In this document: positions 1 to 10,456 of the stretch, piece by piece
Position numbering within the stretch: the first letter of the stretch is position 1
Layout of the letters: each line of letters opens with the position of its first letter
Assembly: GCA_021837545.1 (NCBI GenBank)
Contig: JAKBFR010000001.1
Coordinates: 1 to 61,967, forward strand
Direction of reading: 5' to 3'
Origin: Bacillota bacterium
GTDB taxonomy: Bacteria; Bacillota_A; Clostridia; Clostridiales; Clostridiaceae
Length of the DNA: 61,967 nucleotides
Made by a program: the position numbers and the translations under genes
Notes under the pieces: generated by a model
Told to the model about the DNA's origin: nothing
Seen by the model: the letters and a program-made list of their open reading frames with translations, nothing else
Databases searched by the model: none

Positions 1-213
1 CAGCAATCAATTAAATTTGATAATGGGATTGGTGGCCTTAAAGTAACTATTTCTAAATATTACACACCAAATGGAGAGAATATTCATAAAAAAGGAATAA
101 CACCAGATGTTGAAGTTACAACACAAGTAGGAATAGATGAAAATGGATATGATAAGAATACAGATGAACAATTAAAAACAGCAATACAAAAAATAGAGGA
201 AAAGATACAGTAG
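1..213 (+). CDS. C-terminal processing protease (S41), 3' end only
   Basis: The reading frame is open from base 1 and stops with TAG at 211-213, giving the last 70 residues of a protein that begins outside the window. The segment GIGGLKVTISKYYTPNGENI followed by a KKGITPDVEV run is the typical end of the catalytic domain of CtpA/CtpB-like S41 serine proteases, with the peptide YxTPxGxxI-x-x-xGIxPD. These are exported, PDZ-containing proteases that trim C-termini of envelope or sporulation proteins. The catalytic Ser/Lys dyad lies upstream and cannot be checked. The next gene starts 11 bases downstream and also carries a PDZ domain, so the two are probably co-transcribed. Confidence 0.8.
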   Translation, partial: QQSIKFDNGIGGLKVTISKYYTPNGENIHKKGITPDVEVTTQVGIDENGYDKNTDEQLKTAIQKIEEKIQ

Positions 214-224
214 GGGGAAACAGG

Positions 225-1595
225 ATGAGTTTATTAATATATACATTAAGGAATGTTGCAGGTGCAATAATAGCTCCCCCATTAGTATTTCTATTAATTA
301 CTTTAATAATAATGTTACATTTAAAAAATAGAAAGATAGTATCTATGCAAAAAATGATTTTAGGAGGTAGCGTAAATTCATCTATTGAACTTACGCTATC
401 TCAACTTGTTTTAGGGATTGTGGGCGGAAGTATAGGGAGCTTAATTCTTACGAGTTTAGGTGTAGTATTTAGTGAAAATTCAGGAATTGAATATTTGTTT
501 ATTATATCTATATTGTTAATGTTTATAAAACCAAGATTAATATGTTTTTCCTATTCAGGAGCTATTTTAGGAGCTATAAGTATTATAATTAAATTATTAA
601 GTAAATTTGTGCCAGAACTTTCAAATAATATAATATTTAATATTGATATACTATATTTAATAATTTTTATTGGTGTTTTTCATATTATTGAAGGTATATT
701 AGTAATGATTGATGGTGATAGAGGTGCAGTTCCTGTATTTGCAAATAAGGACGGAAAAATTATAGGTGGATATGCATTGAAGAGGTATTGGGCATTACCT
801 GTAGCGATAATGATTGCAATAACTATGAATGATTCATCACTAAATTATATGACAGAATCTATACAAAATCCAGATTGGTGGCCATTAATTAGATCATCTT
901 CAGGACTTAGTTTAATAACAAGTAGTATAATTTCGATAATCCCATTTTACACAATTTTAGGATATTCATCGATCACTTTTACAAGAAGTAAAAGAGAAAA
1001 GGCAATATCATCAGGATGGCATATATTAATTTATGGAATTATTTTAATTATTGCAGCTCAAATTACTAGATTTGGAATTTGGGGTGAAGTAGTAGTTATA
1101 ATTTTCACACCATTTGCTCATGAATTTATGTTGAATAATCAAACGAAAAGTGAAGAAAAGAGAAAACCTAAATTTGTAAGTGACGAAGAGGGATTAACGA
1201 TTTTAGAGATTTCAACTGATTCACAAGTTAGAAAATTTGGTATTGATGTTGGAAATAAAATTCTATCGATAAATAATAAAAATATTAATTCAGAAGCAGA
1301 GAGCTATGCCATTTTAAAAGCGAATTGGTATAATGCAATTTTGAAGATCAAAGATTCAAAAGGGATTATAAGAGAAATTGAATTTAGGCATAATAAAAAT
1401 ACTAGACTTGGTGTACTATTGGTACCTAGAAAGGTAAACAAAGAAGATGTTATAGCAGTTGATGATAGTAGTTTTAAAAGTGTTTTTAGCAAATTTAAAA
1501 ATTCAGAACAGAAAAAAAGCTGTAAACCAGAAGAAGACGCAATTAATGAGAATAAAATTAATCAAGATGAAGAAGATAATGATAAGAAATTATAA
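225..1595 (+). CDS. Polytopic membrane protein with C-terminal PDZ domain
   Basis: A 456-residue protein. Residues ~1-310 form about eight to ten hydrophobic segments, and residues ~315-390 form a PDZ-like domain (EGLTILEISTDSQVRKFGID, then a GNKILSINNKNINSEAE stretch). The last ~60 residues are charged and low in complexity. The ATG at 225 follows a purine-rich GTAGGGGGAAACAGG, a good ribosome binding site. No catalytic motif of a known membrane protease was seen, so I call it a PDZ-containing membrane protein of unknown function. It lies between an S41 protease and uvrB, an arrangement familiar in clostridia, and may present substrates to that protease (inference). Confidence 0.75.
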   Translation: MSLLIYTLRNVAGAIIAPPLVFLLITLIIMLHLKNRKIVSMQKMILGGSVNSSIELTLSQLVLGIVGGSIGSLILTSLGVVFSENSGIEYLFIISILLMFIKPRLICFSYSGAILGAISIIIKLLSKFVPELSNNIIFNIDILYLIIFIGVFHIIEGILVMIDGDRGAVPVFANKDGKIIGGYALKRYWALPVAIMIAITMNDSSLNYMTESIQNPDWWPLIRSSSGLSLITSSIISIIPFYTILGYSSITFTRSKREKAISSGWHILIYGIILIIAAQITRFGIWGEVVVIIFTPFAHEFMLNNQTKSEEKRKPKFVSDEEGLTILEISTDSQVRKFGIDVGNKILSINNKNINSEAESYAILKANWYNAILKIKDSKGIIREIEFRHNKNTRLGVLLVPRKVNKEDVIAVDDSSFKSVFSKFKNSEQKKSCKPEEDAINENKINQDEEDNDKKL

Positions 1596-1624
1596 TTGCA
1601 CATTGATAATTGAAAATTTATATG

Positions 1625-1649
1625 AGATGGCTTAGCCATCTTTTTCTTT
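1625..1649 (+). terminator. Rho-independent terminator after the PDZ gene
   Basis: A 7-bp stem AGATGGC / GCCATCT with a TTA loop is followed by TTTTTCTTT. It separates the ctp-PDZ unit from uvrB. Confidence 0.8.
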
Positions 1650-1709
1650 AATAAAGTATAATTGTGGAATTTATAAAATTGTCCATTAAAAAATATATAG
1701 CATAAATTA

Positions 1710-1738
1710 TTGACTTAACAGTTAAGGAAAAGTAAAAT
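1710..1738 (+). promoter_or_regulatory. Sigma-A promoter of uvrB
   Basis: TTGACT at 1710-1715, a 17-bp spacer, and TAAAAT at 1733-1738. Transcription would start near 1745, immediately before the LexA-type box at 1751-1764. Confidence 0.7.
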
Positions 1739-1750
1739 AGACATATAATG

Positions 1751-1764
1751 CGAATGTCTGTTCG
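1751..1764 (+). promoter_or_regulatory. LexA/SOS box upstream of uvrB
   Basis: CGAATGTCTGTTCG matches the Firmicute SOS box CGAAC-N4-GTTCG with a single change (C to T in the left arm). It sits just downstream of the predicted start of transcription and 17 bases before the uvrB start codon, a position suited to repression by LexA. No comparable box was seen before uvrA or uvrC. Confidence 0.75.
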
Positions 1765-1780
1765 AAATGGAGGTAGTTTA

Positions 1781-3748
1781 ATGGGAGAATTCAAAATACA
1801 TTCTAAATTTAAACCTACGGGAGATCAACCACAAGCTATTGATGAGTTAGTTGATTCAATAAAGCATAATAATAGATGTCAAACTTTACTCGGAGTAACA
1901 GGTTCCGGAAAAACATTTACCATGGCAAATATTATAGAGAAATTACAAAGGCCTACTATAATTCTAGCTCATAATAAAACTTTAGCGGGACAGTTATGTT
2001 CCGAATTTAAGGAATTTTTTCCTGATAATATAGTCGAATATTTTGTGTCTTATTATGATTATTATCAGCCAGAAGCATACAAACCTTCAACAGATACATT
2101 TATAGAAAAAGATGCATCCATAAATGATGAAATAGATAAATTAAGACATTCAGCTACTTCAGCTCTTTTTGAGAGACGGGATGTAATAATTGTTGCATCT
2201 GTTTCTTGTATATATGGACTAGGGAACCCAGATGAATATAAAAAATTGACCATAAGCCTCAGAACTGGAATGGAAAAGGAAAGAAATGAAGTTATAAAAG
2301 AACTTATAGATATTCAATATGAAAGAAATGATATAGATTTTTCAAGAGGAACATTTAGAGTTAGAGGAGATTCTTTAGATATAATTCCGGCATCATATTC
2401 AAACAAGGGAATTAGAATTGAATTCTTTGGAGATGAAATTGATAGAATAAGGGAATTTGATGTATTAACAGGAACTATTCTTGGAGAAAGAAATCATGTA
2501 GCAATAACTCCTGCGTCTCACTTTGCAACTTCAAGAGAAACTGTTGAAAAATCAATTGGGCTGATTGAAGGGGAATTAGAAGAAAGATTAAGAGAACTTA
2601 ATGCTCAAGATAAACTTTTAGAAGCTCAAAGATTAAGACAAAGAACTAACTTTGATATTGAAATGATAAAAGAAATGGGATATTGTAGTGGAATAGAAAA
2701 TTATTCTAGAATATTAGATGGCAGGGCTTCTGGAACACCGCCTAAAACTTTGATAGATTATTTTCCGGAAGATTTTTTGATGTTTATTGATGAAAGTCAT
2801 GTAACATTACCTCAAGTTAGAGCAATGTATGCAGGTGATAGGTCTAGAAAAAATACTTTGATTGATTATGGATTTAGACTCCCTTGCGCATATGATAACA
2901 GACCGTTAAAGTTTGAAGAATTTGAAAAGAAAATTAATCAAGTGGTTTTTGTAAGTGCAACTCCAGCAGCTTATGAAATAGATCATTCAGAAGTAATTTC
3001 GGAACAAATTATAAGACCCACAGGATTATTAGATCCTGAAATCATTATAAGACCTATAAAAGGACAGATAGATGACTTATATGGAGAAATTAATAAAACT
3101 AAAGAATGTGGATTTAGAACATTAATAACAACTTTGACTAAGCGTATGGCAGAGGATTTAACTAAGTACTTAACAGAGCTTGGAGTTAAGGCTACTTATA
3201 TGCATTCAGAGATCCTAACTATAGAGAGAATGAAAATTATAAGGGATTTAAGACTTGGAGAATATGATGTATTAGTGGGAATAAACCTTTTAAGAGAAGG
3301 ATTAGATATACCAGAAGTTGCTTTAGTTGCAATTTTAGATGCTGATAAAGAAGGATTTTTAAGGTCAGAAACATCATTGATACAAACTATAGGAAGAGCA
3401 GCTAGAAATTCAGAAAGTAAAGTTATAATGTATGCAGATAATATAACGAAATCTATGGATAAAGCTCTAAAGGAAACAGATAGAAGAAGAGCTATACAAA
3501 AAGAATATAACAGCAAAAATGGAATGGTTCCAACAACAATAATTAAAGAAGTCAGGGAAATTATAGAAGCTACAAAGATTGCAGAACAAGTAGAAGAATA
3601 TGGGGTAGGTGATAAGAAGAAACCTACAAAGAAAGAAAAAGATAAGTTAATTAAAGAATATACAGAAGAAATGTTATTAGCTGCAAAAAATCTGCAATTT
3701 GAGAGAGCAGCTGAACTAAGAGACATAATTAATTCAATTAACAATTAA
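1781..3748 (+). CDS. uvrB: Excinuclease ABC subunit B
   Basis: UvrB is the DNA-damage verification subunit of nucleotide excision repair. It is loaded by UvrA and then recruits UvrC. Visible marks are Walker A GVTGSGKT at residues ~38-45, the beta-hairpin [10 protein letters not shown], the DESH Walker B box, the helicase-like motifs EGLDIPEV and QTIGRAARN, and a C-terminal UVR motif (FERAAELRD). The frame is open from ATG 1748, but the ATG at 1781 is preceded by GGAGGT with 6-bp spacing and matches the family N-terminus (MGEFKIHS), giving 655 residues, the usual length. Expression is probably under LexA control through the box at 1751-1764. uvrA follows 195 bases downstream without an obvious promoter or strong terminator between. 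Confidence 0.97.
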   Translation: MGEFKIHSKFKPTGDQPQAIDELVDSIKHNNRCQTLLGVTGSGKTFTMANIIEKLQRPTIILAHNKTLAGQLCSEFKEFFPDNIVEYFVSYYDYYQPEAYKPSTDTFIEKDASINDEIDKLRHSATSALFERRDVIIVASVSCIYGLGNPDEYKKLTISLRTGMEKERNEVIKELIDIQYERNDIDFSRGTFRVRGDSLDIIPASYSNKGIRIEFFGDEIDRIREFDVLTGTILGERNHVAITPASHFATSRETVEKSIGLIEGELEERLRELNAQDKLLEAQRLRQRTNFDIEMIKEMGYCSGIENYSRILDGRASGTPPKTLIDYFPEDFLMFIDESHVTLPQVRAMYAGDRSRKNTLIDYGFRLPCAYDNRPLKFEEFEKKINQVVFVSATPAAYEIDHSEVISEQIIRPTGLLDPEIIIRPIKGQIDDLYGEINKTKECGFRTLITTLTKRMAEDLTKYLTELGVKATYMHSEILTIERMKIIRDLRLGEYDVLVGINLLREGLDIPEVALVAILDADKEGFLRSETSLIQTIGRAARNSESKVIMYADNITKSMDKALKETDRRRAIQKEYNSKNGMVPTTIIKEVREIIEATKIAEQVEEYGVGDKKKPTKKEKDKLIKEYTEEMLLAAKNLQFERAAELRDIINSINN

Positions 3749-3928
3749 CAATGAAGGAATAAACTCCTTGTGGAGTTTGGAAAATTATATAAATAATTAA
3801 TGCATCATAATATAGAAAATTACAAAGTATAAAAAATGTAAAGTAATTTAATAATTAAACTTAATAATAAACAATTAAAACGAAATCCTAAAAGGGATTT
3901 CCACCTAAATTGTTAATTGTTAATTGAA
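3738..3928 (+). repeat. Heptad-type AATTGTTAATTG repeats and two small hairpins between uvrB and uvrA
   Basis: The gap begins with TTAACAATTAACAATGAAGG overlapping the uvrB stop and ends with AATTGTTAATTGTTAATTG before the uvrA ribosome binding site, so the two ends are inverted copies. In between are the hairpins AAACTCC-TTGT-GGAGTTT (3761-3778) and GAAATCC-TAAAA-GGGATTTC (3882-3901). The whole gap could fold as one long RNA stem. Confidence 0.6.
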
Positions 3929-3943
3929 TAGTGGGGGGTTTTT

Positions 3944-6769
3944 ATGAACGATAAGATAATAATTAAAGGTGCTAAGGTTAATAATTTAAAGAATGTCAGT
4001 CTAGAAATACCAAGGGATAAGTTGATTGTGTTTACAGGTTTATCAGGCTCTGGTAAATCATCGTTAGCATTCGATACGTTGTATGCAGAAGGACAAAGGC
4101 GATATATGGAATCTTTATCTTCTTATGCAAGACAATTTTTAGGACAAATGGATAAGCCAAATGTTGAGTACATAGAAGGGCTATCTCCAGCCATATCAAT
4201 AGACCAAAAGAGTACAAACAAAAATCCAAGATCTACAGTGGGAACAATAACAGAAATCTATGATTATTTAAGATTATTATATGCAAGAGTTGGGACTCCA
4301 CATTGCCCAAAATGCGGAAAGGAAATTACTCAACAATCTGTTGACCAAATTGTTGATAAGATTATGAACTATGGGGATAAAACAAAGCTTCAAATATTAT
4401 CACCTATAGTAAAAGGCAGAAAAGGAACTCACGAAAAATTATTAGAAAATATAAGAAAAAATGGATTTACAAGAGCTAGAATTGATGGGCAAATTTACGA
4501 TTTAACTGAAGAAGAAGTAAAATTAGATAAAAATAAAAAACATAATATTGAAGCTGTTATAGACAGAATTGTTATAAAAGAAGGAATTGAAGGAAGACTT
4601 ACAGAATCTATAGAAGCATCGCTAAAAATTGGAGAAGGCTTAGTAATAGCAAGTGTTATTGGAGGACATGATACTTTATTTAGTGAAAATTTTGCTTGTG
4701 CAGAATGCGAAATAAGTATCGGCGAATTAGCACCTAGATTATTTTCATTTAATGCTCCATTTGGAAAGTGTGATCATTGTGATGGGCTTGGAATGTTAAT
4801 TGAAATAGATGAAAAATTAGTAATTCCAAATAGAGAACTAAGCATTATGGATGGTGCTGTAGCTAGTTGGGGAAATGGGAGATTTAAAGAAGATTCATGG
4901 ACTTATGCTATACTTCAAGCATTAAATAGAGAATATGGATTAGATTTAAATACACCTATAAAAAATTTAGATAAGAAATATATTGATTTACTTTTATATG
5001 GTACAAAAGGAAAGAAACTTAAGGTTGAATATACAAAAGATGGTGTTAGGGCAGTATATAATTACGCATTTGATGGAGAAATAAATTCTTTGAATAGAAG
5101 ATATAGAGAAACTAATTCAGATATGATAAAGAGTGGAATAGAACAATATATGAGTGATGATTTTTGCCCTAAATGTAAAGGTGCAAGATTAAGCGATGAA
5201 GCATTAGCAGTCACTGTTGGTGGGAAAAATATATTTGAATTTGCAAGTATGCCAATAAGAGAAGAATTAGAATTTATAAATGGAATAGAATTTTCAGAAA
5301 AGAATAGAATTATTAGTGAACAAATTATTAAAGAGATTAAAAATAGATTACAATTTTTATTGGATGTAGGACTAGATTATTTGAGTTTAAGTAGAAATTC
5401 AGGAACTCTATCAGGCGGAGAATCTCAAAGAATAAGACTTGCAACTCAAATAGGTTCATCACTTATGGGTGTTTTATATATTTTAGATGAACCTAGTATT
5501 GGCTTGCATCAAAGAGACAATGATAGGCTAATACATACTTTAAAAAACTTAAGAGATGTTGGAAATACAGTAATCGTAGTAGAACACGATGAAGATACTA
5601 TAAGAGAAGCTGATTATATTGTTGACATTGGACCTGGTGCAGGAGAACATGGAGGCGAAGTTGTAGTTACGGGAACTCTTGATGAAGTTAAGGCTTGCGA
5701 AAAATCAATAACAGGGCAATACTTAACAGGAAAAAAAATAATTAAAGTGCCGGAAATAAGAAGAAAAGGCAATGGGCAAAATATAAAAATTATAGGAGCA
5801 AAAGAAAATAACTTAAAGAACATAAATATATCAATTCCACTTGGGACATTAACAGCAGTTACAGGAGTTTCAGGTTCAGGAAAAAGTACGTTGGTAAATG
5901 AAATACTTTATAAAGGCTTAAATAAGATAGTAAACAAGAGTAAAAAACCTGTGGGAAAACATAAAGAAATAAGTGGGCATGAGAACATAGATAAAATAAT
6001 AGATATAGATCAAAGTCCAATAGGAAGAACACCACGCTCTAATCCTGCTACTTATACAGGAACATTTGATTTGATAAGAGAACTTTTTTCACAAACTCAA
6101 GAAGCTAAAATGAGAGGTTATAAGCAAGGGCGATTTAGTTTTAATGTTAAAGGTGGAAGATGTGAGGCTTGTTCTGGAGATGGAATTATAAAAATAGAAA
6201 TGCAATTTTTATCTGATGTATATGTGCCATGTGAAGTTTGCAAGGGAAAGAGATACAATAGAGAAACGCTAGAGGTTAAGTACAAAGGCAAAAATATAGA
6301 TGATGTATTAAACATGACAGTTGAAGAAGGCGTTAAATTCTTTGAGAATCTACCTAGGATTGCAAATAAATTAACAACATTAAATGATGTAGGCCTGGGA
6401 TATATTAGATTAGGCCAACCATCAACTCAATTATCAGGTGGGGAAGCTCAAAGAATAAAATTAGCAACTGAACTATCAAAAAGAAGTACAGGAAAGACTA
6501 TGTACATATTAGATGAGCCAACTACAGGATTACATGTAGATGATGTTAGTAGATTAATAGAGATACTTCAAAGATTAGTAGATGCAGGGAATACTGTAGT
6601 TGTAATTGAGCATAATTTAGATATGATAAAATGTGCGGATTATTTAATTGATTTAGGACCAGAAGGTGGAGATAAGGGAGGAACTCTTATTAAAGCAGGA
6701 ACTCCTGAAGACTTATGTAAAATTAAAGCATCCTATACAGGTGAATATTTGAAGAAGATATTGTTTTAA
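3944..6769 (+). CDS. uvrA: Excinuclease ABC subunit A
   Basis: A 941-residue UvrA, the damage-sensing ATPase of nucleotide excision repair. It has the duplicated ABC architecture. Walker A motifs are GLSGSGKSS near residue 32 and GVSGSGKST near residue 641, with two signature motifs ([12 protein letters not shown] and [12 protein letters not shown]) and two DEP Walker B boxes. CxxC zinc-binding pairs are present, including CEAC and CEVC around the second zinc module. The ATG at 3944 follows GTGGGGGG. Length and motifs are normal. It is probably co-transcribed with uvrB, so it may share the SOS promoter upstream of uvrB, since no SOS box is seen in its own leader. Confidence 0.97.
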   Translation: MNDKIIIKGAKVNNLKNVSLEIPRDKLIVFTGLSGSGKSSLAFDTLYAEGQRRYMESLSSYARQFLGQMDKPNVEYIEGLSPAISIDQKSTNKNPRSTVGTITEIYDYLRLLYARVGTPHCPKCGKEITQQSVDQIVDKIMNYGDKTKLQILSPIVKGRKGTHEKLLENIRKNGFTRARIDGQIYDLTEEEVKLDKNKKHNIEAVIDRIVIKEGIEGRLTESIEASLKIGEGLVIASVIGGHDTLFSENFACAECEISIGELAPRLFSFNAPFGKCDHCDGLGMLIEIDEKLVIPNRELSIMDGAVASWGNGRFKEDSWTYAILQALNREYGLDLNTPIKNLDKKYIDLLLYGTKGKKLKVEYTKDGVRAVYNYAFDGEINSLNRRYRETNSDMIKSGIEQYMSDDFCPKCKGARLSDEALAVTVGGKNIFEFASMPIREELEFINGIEFSEKNRIISEQIIKEIKNRLQFLLDVGLDYLSLSRNSGTLSGGESQRIRLATQIGSSLMGVLYILDEPSIGLHQRDNDRLIHTLKNLRDVGNTVIVVEHDEDTIREADYIVDIGPGAGEHGGEVVVTGTLDEVKACEKSITGQYLTGKKIIKVPEIRRKGNGQNIKIIGAKENNLKNINISIPLGTLTAVTGVSGSGKSTLVNEILYKGLNKIVNKSKKPVGKHKEISGHENIDKIIDIDQSPIGRTPRSNPATYTGTFDLIRELFSQTQEAKMRGYKQGRFSFNVKGGRCEACSGDGIIKIEMQFLSDVYVPCEVCKGKRYNRETLEVKYKGKNIDDVLNMTVEEGVKFFENLPRIANKLTTLNDVGLGYIRLGQPSTQLSGGEAQRIKLATELSKRSTGKTMYILDEPTTGLHVDDVSRLIEILQRLVDAGNTVVVIEHNLDMIKCADYLIDLGPEGGDKGGTLIKAGTPEDLCKIKASYTGEYLKKILF

Positions 6770-6778
6770 TGATTAGAA

Positions 6779-6861
6779 ATGTTCAATGTTCAATGCTCAA
6801 TGTTCAAAATAATTCCTTCGGAATTATTTTGAACATTGATAATTGAACATTGATAATTGAC
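6779..6861 (+). repeat. Long heptad-repeat hairpin with CCTTCGG apex
   Basis: TTCAATGTTCAATGCTCAATG steps on the left pair with TTGAACATTGATAATTGAAC steps on the right around an AATTCC-TTC-GGAATT apex (6811-6825). No T-tail follows, so it is not a standard terminator. It belongs to the same family as the elements at 10362-10456 and 17262-17323. Confidence 0.7.
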
Positions 6862-6869
6862 GTTAGAAT

Positions 6870-6898
6870 TAGTCATACTTGATTTTTTGTTGTATAAT
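6870..6898 (+). promoter_or_regulatory. Possible promoter of the FHA-ftsW-pbp unit
   Basis: TATAAT at 6893-6898 with TAGTCA (4 of 6 to consensus) 17 bp upstream. It would give a leader of about 95 bases before the FHA gene. Confidence 0.4.
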
Positions 6899-7000
6899 CA
6901 TTAATAAGACATAGTAAAAAAGCAATTGTTTATATGCAATATTTTGAACAGTTGTTTTTTGAAGTTTCTAAGGAATAGGAATATATATTGAGGTGAAAAT

Positions 7001-7444
7001 ATGAGTTTTTCAAAAATTATTGCTGGAATTTTTGGAGTAGTTTTTATTATTATTTTATACGTAATAATATACTATGCACTAAAGATAATGTATAAAGATG
7101 TTAAAAATGGTGGTAAGAAGAGAAAGCTACCTGTAGCAAAAGGAAATTATGGATTAGAAATAATAAATTCAGGAAATAACAAAGATTTAAAGGATGGATC
7201 CATTATCCCTATAAGATCAGATTTGACAATAGGTAGAAACGATGGCAATTCAATTGTTTTAAACGATCAACATGTTTCTGGAAATCACGCTAAAGTTGTA
7301 GTTAGAAATGATTTATTATTGATAGAAGATTTGGATAGCACAAATGGTACTTATTTAAATGGAAACAAAATAAGCGGAAAAATGAAACTAACTAATAAAG
7401 ATGAAATAAAAATTGGAACAGCAGTTTTTAAAATTTTAAGGTAA
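7001..7444 (+). CDS. Membrane-anchored FHA-domain protein
   Basis: A 147-residue protein with one N-terminal transmembrane helix (residues ~5-27) and a forkhead-associated domain at ~70-147. The conserved FHA signature is present: IGRNDGNSI, the SGNHA serine/histidine pair, and STNGTYLNGNKI. FHA domains bind phosphothreonine, so this protein probably reads the output of a Ser/Thr kinase. ftsW and a PBP lie immediately downstream, an order echoed by the fha-rodA-pbpA clusters of actinobacteria, which supports a role in regulating cell-wall synthesis (inference). The start follows GAGGTGAAAAT. Confidence 0.85.
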   Translation: MSFSKIIAGIFGVVFIIILYVIIYYALKIMYKDVKNGGKKRKLPVAKGNYGLEIINSGNNKDLKDGSIIPIRSDLTIGRNDGNSIVLNDQHVSGNHAKVVVRNDLLLIEDLDSTNGTYLNGNKISGKMKLTNKDEIKIGTAVFKILR

Positions 7445-7472
7445 AGCATATCTAGTATAATTTAAAGAATTT

Positions 7473-7509
7473 AGGCTCAGTGGAAGATTATATATCTTTC
7501 ACTGAGCCT
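7473..7509 (+). terminator. Strong hairpin between FHA gene and ftsW
   Basis: AGGCTCAGTG pairs with CACTGAGCCT, extended inside by GAAGA/TCTTT. The tail is not U-rich on the plus strand, so it could be a weak terminator or an mRNA-stability hairpin. Confidence 0.45.
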
Positions 7510-7622
7510 TACAAAAAATTAAGGCATATGAAAGAAAATAGACTAGCATACTTATCATTTTTTAAATAAGCGAAATTAAATGTGTACATATGAAATAAAT
7601 AAACATAATGAGGTGATATAGA

Positions 7623-8843
7623 TTGAAGATTAAAAAGGATGAGGTAAAACTATTAATTTTGACTTATCTTTTGTGTATGGCCCTTTTTACAAATATAGCT
7701 ATATTAAAGGATCCTATGGATATGGGTGCAATATACATGGGAGTGGTAGTATGTGTATTGTTAACAGTTACTCAAATTTTAGTTAGAAAATTTTATCCAC
7801 AAGGAGATAAGTTTTTAATTATATTTGCATGCATATTGTCAGTTATAGGCATGGCTGTGTTATATAGATTAGATGCTAGCGTTGCAATTAAACAATTAAT
7901 TTGGTTTACAGCAGGTATTGTTGTATTTATTACGTTAGTTGTAGCAATTCGGGATTTAAGAGACTTTGCAAAATATAAAAAAATATATTTAATTGTAACA
8001 CTAATTTTTATGCCAATGGCATTAATTTTTGGAAAAGAAGTCTATGGAGCAACTAACTGGGTTATGATTGGAAGTATGGGATTTCAGCCATCTGAATTTG
8101 GTAAAATCAGTTTTGTGATTTATATTGCAGCTGCATTGAAAGATTACGAAGATAAAAATAATATTAAAGAGGATTTTAGGCAACTTTGGCAACCTGCATT
8201 AGTAGTCATGTATTCATTAGGATGTTTGTTTATGCAAAAAGATTTAGGTTCAGCTTTAATATTTTTTGGTATTGCAATAACAATGCTTTATGTTGCTACT
8301 GGAAAGAAAAAATATGTATTAATTACTTTTGTATTATTTATAGCTGGTTCATTTATTGCATATAAATTATTCCCACATGTAAGACAAAGAATATTGATTT
8401 GGAGAAATCCATGGGAATATTCAAATACAGAAGGATATCAAATAGTTCAAGGCTTATATGCAATTTCTTCTGGTGGTATGCTTGGATCAGGTTTAGGTGA
8501 GGGCTATCCAGGGTTTGTACCAGTTAATACTTCGGATTTTATTTTTGCAGTAATTTGTGAGGAACTAGGAATGATATTTGCTATTGGAATTATAATGATT
8601 TATTTCTTGTTTTTCTATAGAGGAATGAGAGCAGCTTTTAGAGTCCAAGATAGATTTTCACAACTTGGTACTATAGGAATAAGTGCTATGATAGCTTGCC
8701 AAGTATTAGTTATAATTGGAGGAGTGTTTTCATTAATACCACTTACAGGAATTACATTACCTCTTATTAGCTATGGTGGATCTTCCATATTAAGTATGTT
8801 CTTTGCACTGGCAATACTTCAAAAGATATCAGAGGAGGGCTAA
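7623..8843 (+). CDS. FtsW/RodA/SpoVE-family peptidoglycan polymerase
   Basis: A 406-residue SEDS protein with about ten membrane helices. The SEDS signatures MIGSMGFQPSEFGKIS, DLGSALIFFGIA and SLIPLTGITLPLISYGGSS are all present. SEDS proteins are glycosyltransferases that polymerise lipid II with a cognate class B PBP, and that partner is the next gene. The start is TTG at 7623, chosen because AGGTGA lies 6 bases upstream and no ATG/GTG is better placed. The stop codon is only three bases from the start of the PBP gene. Which family member (FtsW, RodA, SpoVE) it is cannot be settled by eye. Confidence 0.9.
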   Translation: MKIKKDEVKLLILTYLLCMALFTNIAILKDPMDMGAIYMGVVVCVLLTVTQILVRKFYPQGDKFLIIFACILSVIGMAVLYRLDASVAIKQLIWFTAGIVVFITLVVAIRDLRDFAKYKKIYLIVTLIFMPMALIFGKEVYGATNWVMIGSMGFQPSEFGKISFVIYIAAALKDYEDKNNIKEDFRQLWQPALVVMYSLGCLFMQKDLGSALIFFGIAITMLYVATGKKKYVLITFVLFIAGSFIAYKLFPHVRQRILIWRNPWEYSNTEGYQIVQGLYAISSGGMLGSGLGEGYPGFVPVNTSDFIFAVICEELGMIFAIGIIMIYFLFFYRGMRAAFRVQDRFSQLGTIGISAMIACQVLVIIGGVFSLIPLTGITLPLISYGGSSILSMFFALAILQKISEEG

Positions 8844-8846
8844 AAA

Positions 8847-10325
8847 TTGAAAAATATTTCTAATAGTATAAAACAAGTAATGGTAGTTTTTCTCTTTTGC
8901 TTTGTAGCTCTTATCTCATACATTGCATATTTTCAAGTTTTTTCAGCACCTAATATAGCAGAAGGACAAGGAAATCAAAGACTTTGGGCAAAAAGAAATG
9001 AAGTTTTAAGAGGAACTATATATGATAGAAATAAAAATGCATTAACAACAAGTGCAAGAATAGATGCTCTTACACAAAAAAGAACTTATGTTAATGGAGA
9101 CTTATATGTTCATGCTTTGGGATATGTAGATCCAAGATATGGATTGACGGGATTAGAGGAAAATTATGATAGTGAATTAACAACTTATAATAAAATTACA
9201 AATAATATTTTAAATTTAACTAAAGATTTTAGTAAGGATAAATTAAAAGAAATGTTCCAGAACAGAAAAGAAGATGAGGTTAAGATTGGGAATGGAGTTA
9301 TAACGACACTAGATCCTAACCTTCAAAAAATAGCCTATGATGCTCTTGGAAATAATAAAGGGGCTGTAGTTGCATTAAATCCTAAAACAGGAGAAGTACT
9401 TGCGATGGTTTCAAAACCAACGTATAATCCTAATGATTTAGAAAGCTCAATGAAAGCAGCAAATGCAGGTACAGCAGACAATAGCCCACTTATAAATAGA
9501 GCAATTTCTGGACTCTATCCCCCAGGATCAACTTTTAAGACTGTTACTCTTAGCAGTGCGTTAGATAACATGCCAGGTGTTACAACCAGAACATTTGATG
9601 ATACTGGTAAAATAATATTTAATTCCAAACAGTCTTTAAGCAATGATAATGGAGAAGTTAATGGAACTATAGACCTTAAAGAAGCATTTAGATTATCAAG
9701 TAATTTTGTATTTGGTACACTAGCAATGGAGCTTGGAAATGATAAATTAAAAACTACTGCTGAAAAATATGGATTTAATAATACAGTTGATTCAGATGGA
9801 TTTAAGATAACTCAAAGCCAATTTCCTAAATTGACTACAGCAGAAGTTGGAAGTATAGCACAATCTGGAATTGGTCAAAGTAGTATTTTAGCAACACCTA
9901 TGCAGATGGCTTTAGTTTCAAGCACTATAGCTAATAATGGAAAGATGATGGAGCCAAGACTTGTTAATACTGTAATAGATAAAGATGGAAATACAGTCAA
10001 AACTATAGATTCAAAAGTATATAAACAAGTCATTAGTACAACTAATGCAGCGATTATAAAAGATTATATGAAGAATCTAGTTGATTCTAATGTTGATTAT
10101 TCTTGGAGTTTTTTTAAAGGAACTGATGCTGCTGGTAAAACAGGTACAGCAGATTATAATCTTGCTAATGGTCAAAGTGCCAAACCTCATTCATGGTTTA
10201 TTGGATTTGCACCAGCCAATGATCCCAAAATTGCAGTAGCAGTTATAGTGGAAAATGGTGGATATGGAGCAAGTGCAGCAGCACCAATAGCAGGAAAAGT
10301 TATTCAAGCTAGTTTGACTAGATAA
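8847..10325 (+). CDS. Class B penicillin-binding protein (PBP2-type transpeptidase)
   Basis: A 492-residue D,D-transpeptidase with a single N-terminal membrane anchor (~10-32). It carries all three active-site motifs: SxxK as STFK with nucleophile Ser228 (in PPGSTFKT), the SSN motif in LSSNFVF, and KTG in AGKTGTAD. It cross-links the glycan made by the adjacent SEDS protein. It starts at TTG 8847, three bases after the ftsW-type stop, with AGGAGGG inside the end of the upstream gene, so translation is probably coupled. It is shorter than vegetative FtsI/PBP2 of Bacillus and lacks PASTA repeats, resembling actinobacterial PbpA. Confidence 0.92.
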   Translation: MKNISNSIKQVMVVFLFCFVALISYIAYFQVFSAPNIAEGQGNQRLWAKRNEVLRGTIYDRNKNALTTSARIDALTQKRTYVNGDLYVHALGYVDPRYGLTGLEENYDSELTTYNKITNNILNLTKDFSKDKLKEMFQNRKEDEVKIGNGVITTLDPNLQKIAYDALGNNKGAVVALNPKTGEVLAMVSKPTYNPNDLESSMKAANAGTADNSPLINRAISGLYPPGSTFKTVTLSSALDNMPGVTTRTFDDTGKIIFNSKQSLSNDNGEVNGTIDLKEAFRLSSNFVFGTLAMELGNDKLKTTAEKYGFNNTVDSDGFKITQSQFPKLTTAEVGSIAQSGIGQSSILATPMQMALVSSTIANNGKMMEPRLVNTVIDKDGNTVKTIDSKVYKQVISTTNAAIIKDYMKNLVDSNVDYSWSFFKGTDAAGKTGTADYNLANGQSAKPHSWFIGFAPANDPKIAVAVIVENGGYGASAAAPIAGKVIQASLTR

Positions 10326-10361
10326 TAATATATTTATATATAATTTTTATGTGGTAATTTA

Positions 10362-10456
10362 ATGGTCAATGGTCATTTAAGAAATGCCTTCGGCATTTCT
10401 TAAATGTTAATTGAAAATTGAAAATTGAGCATTGAAAATTTATAATTGAAAATTGA
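10362..10456 (+). repeat. Heptad repeat with 14-bp CCTTCGG hairpin upstream of uvrC
   Basis: A perfect stem ATTTAAGAAATGCC (10375-10388) / GGCATTTCTTAAAT (10392-10405) with TTC apex, followed by an array of TTGAAAATTGA-like heptads running to the uvrC ribosome binding site. Confidence 0.7.

Noticed and set aside
3196..3744. 182-residue frame on the minus strand of uvrB
   Set aside because: A shadow of the real gene: no ribosome binding site, no family resemblance and a Ser/Ile/Leu-rich antisense composition.
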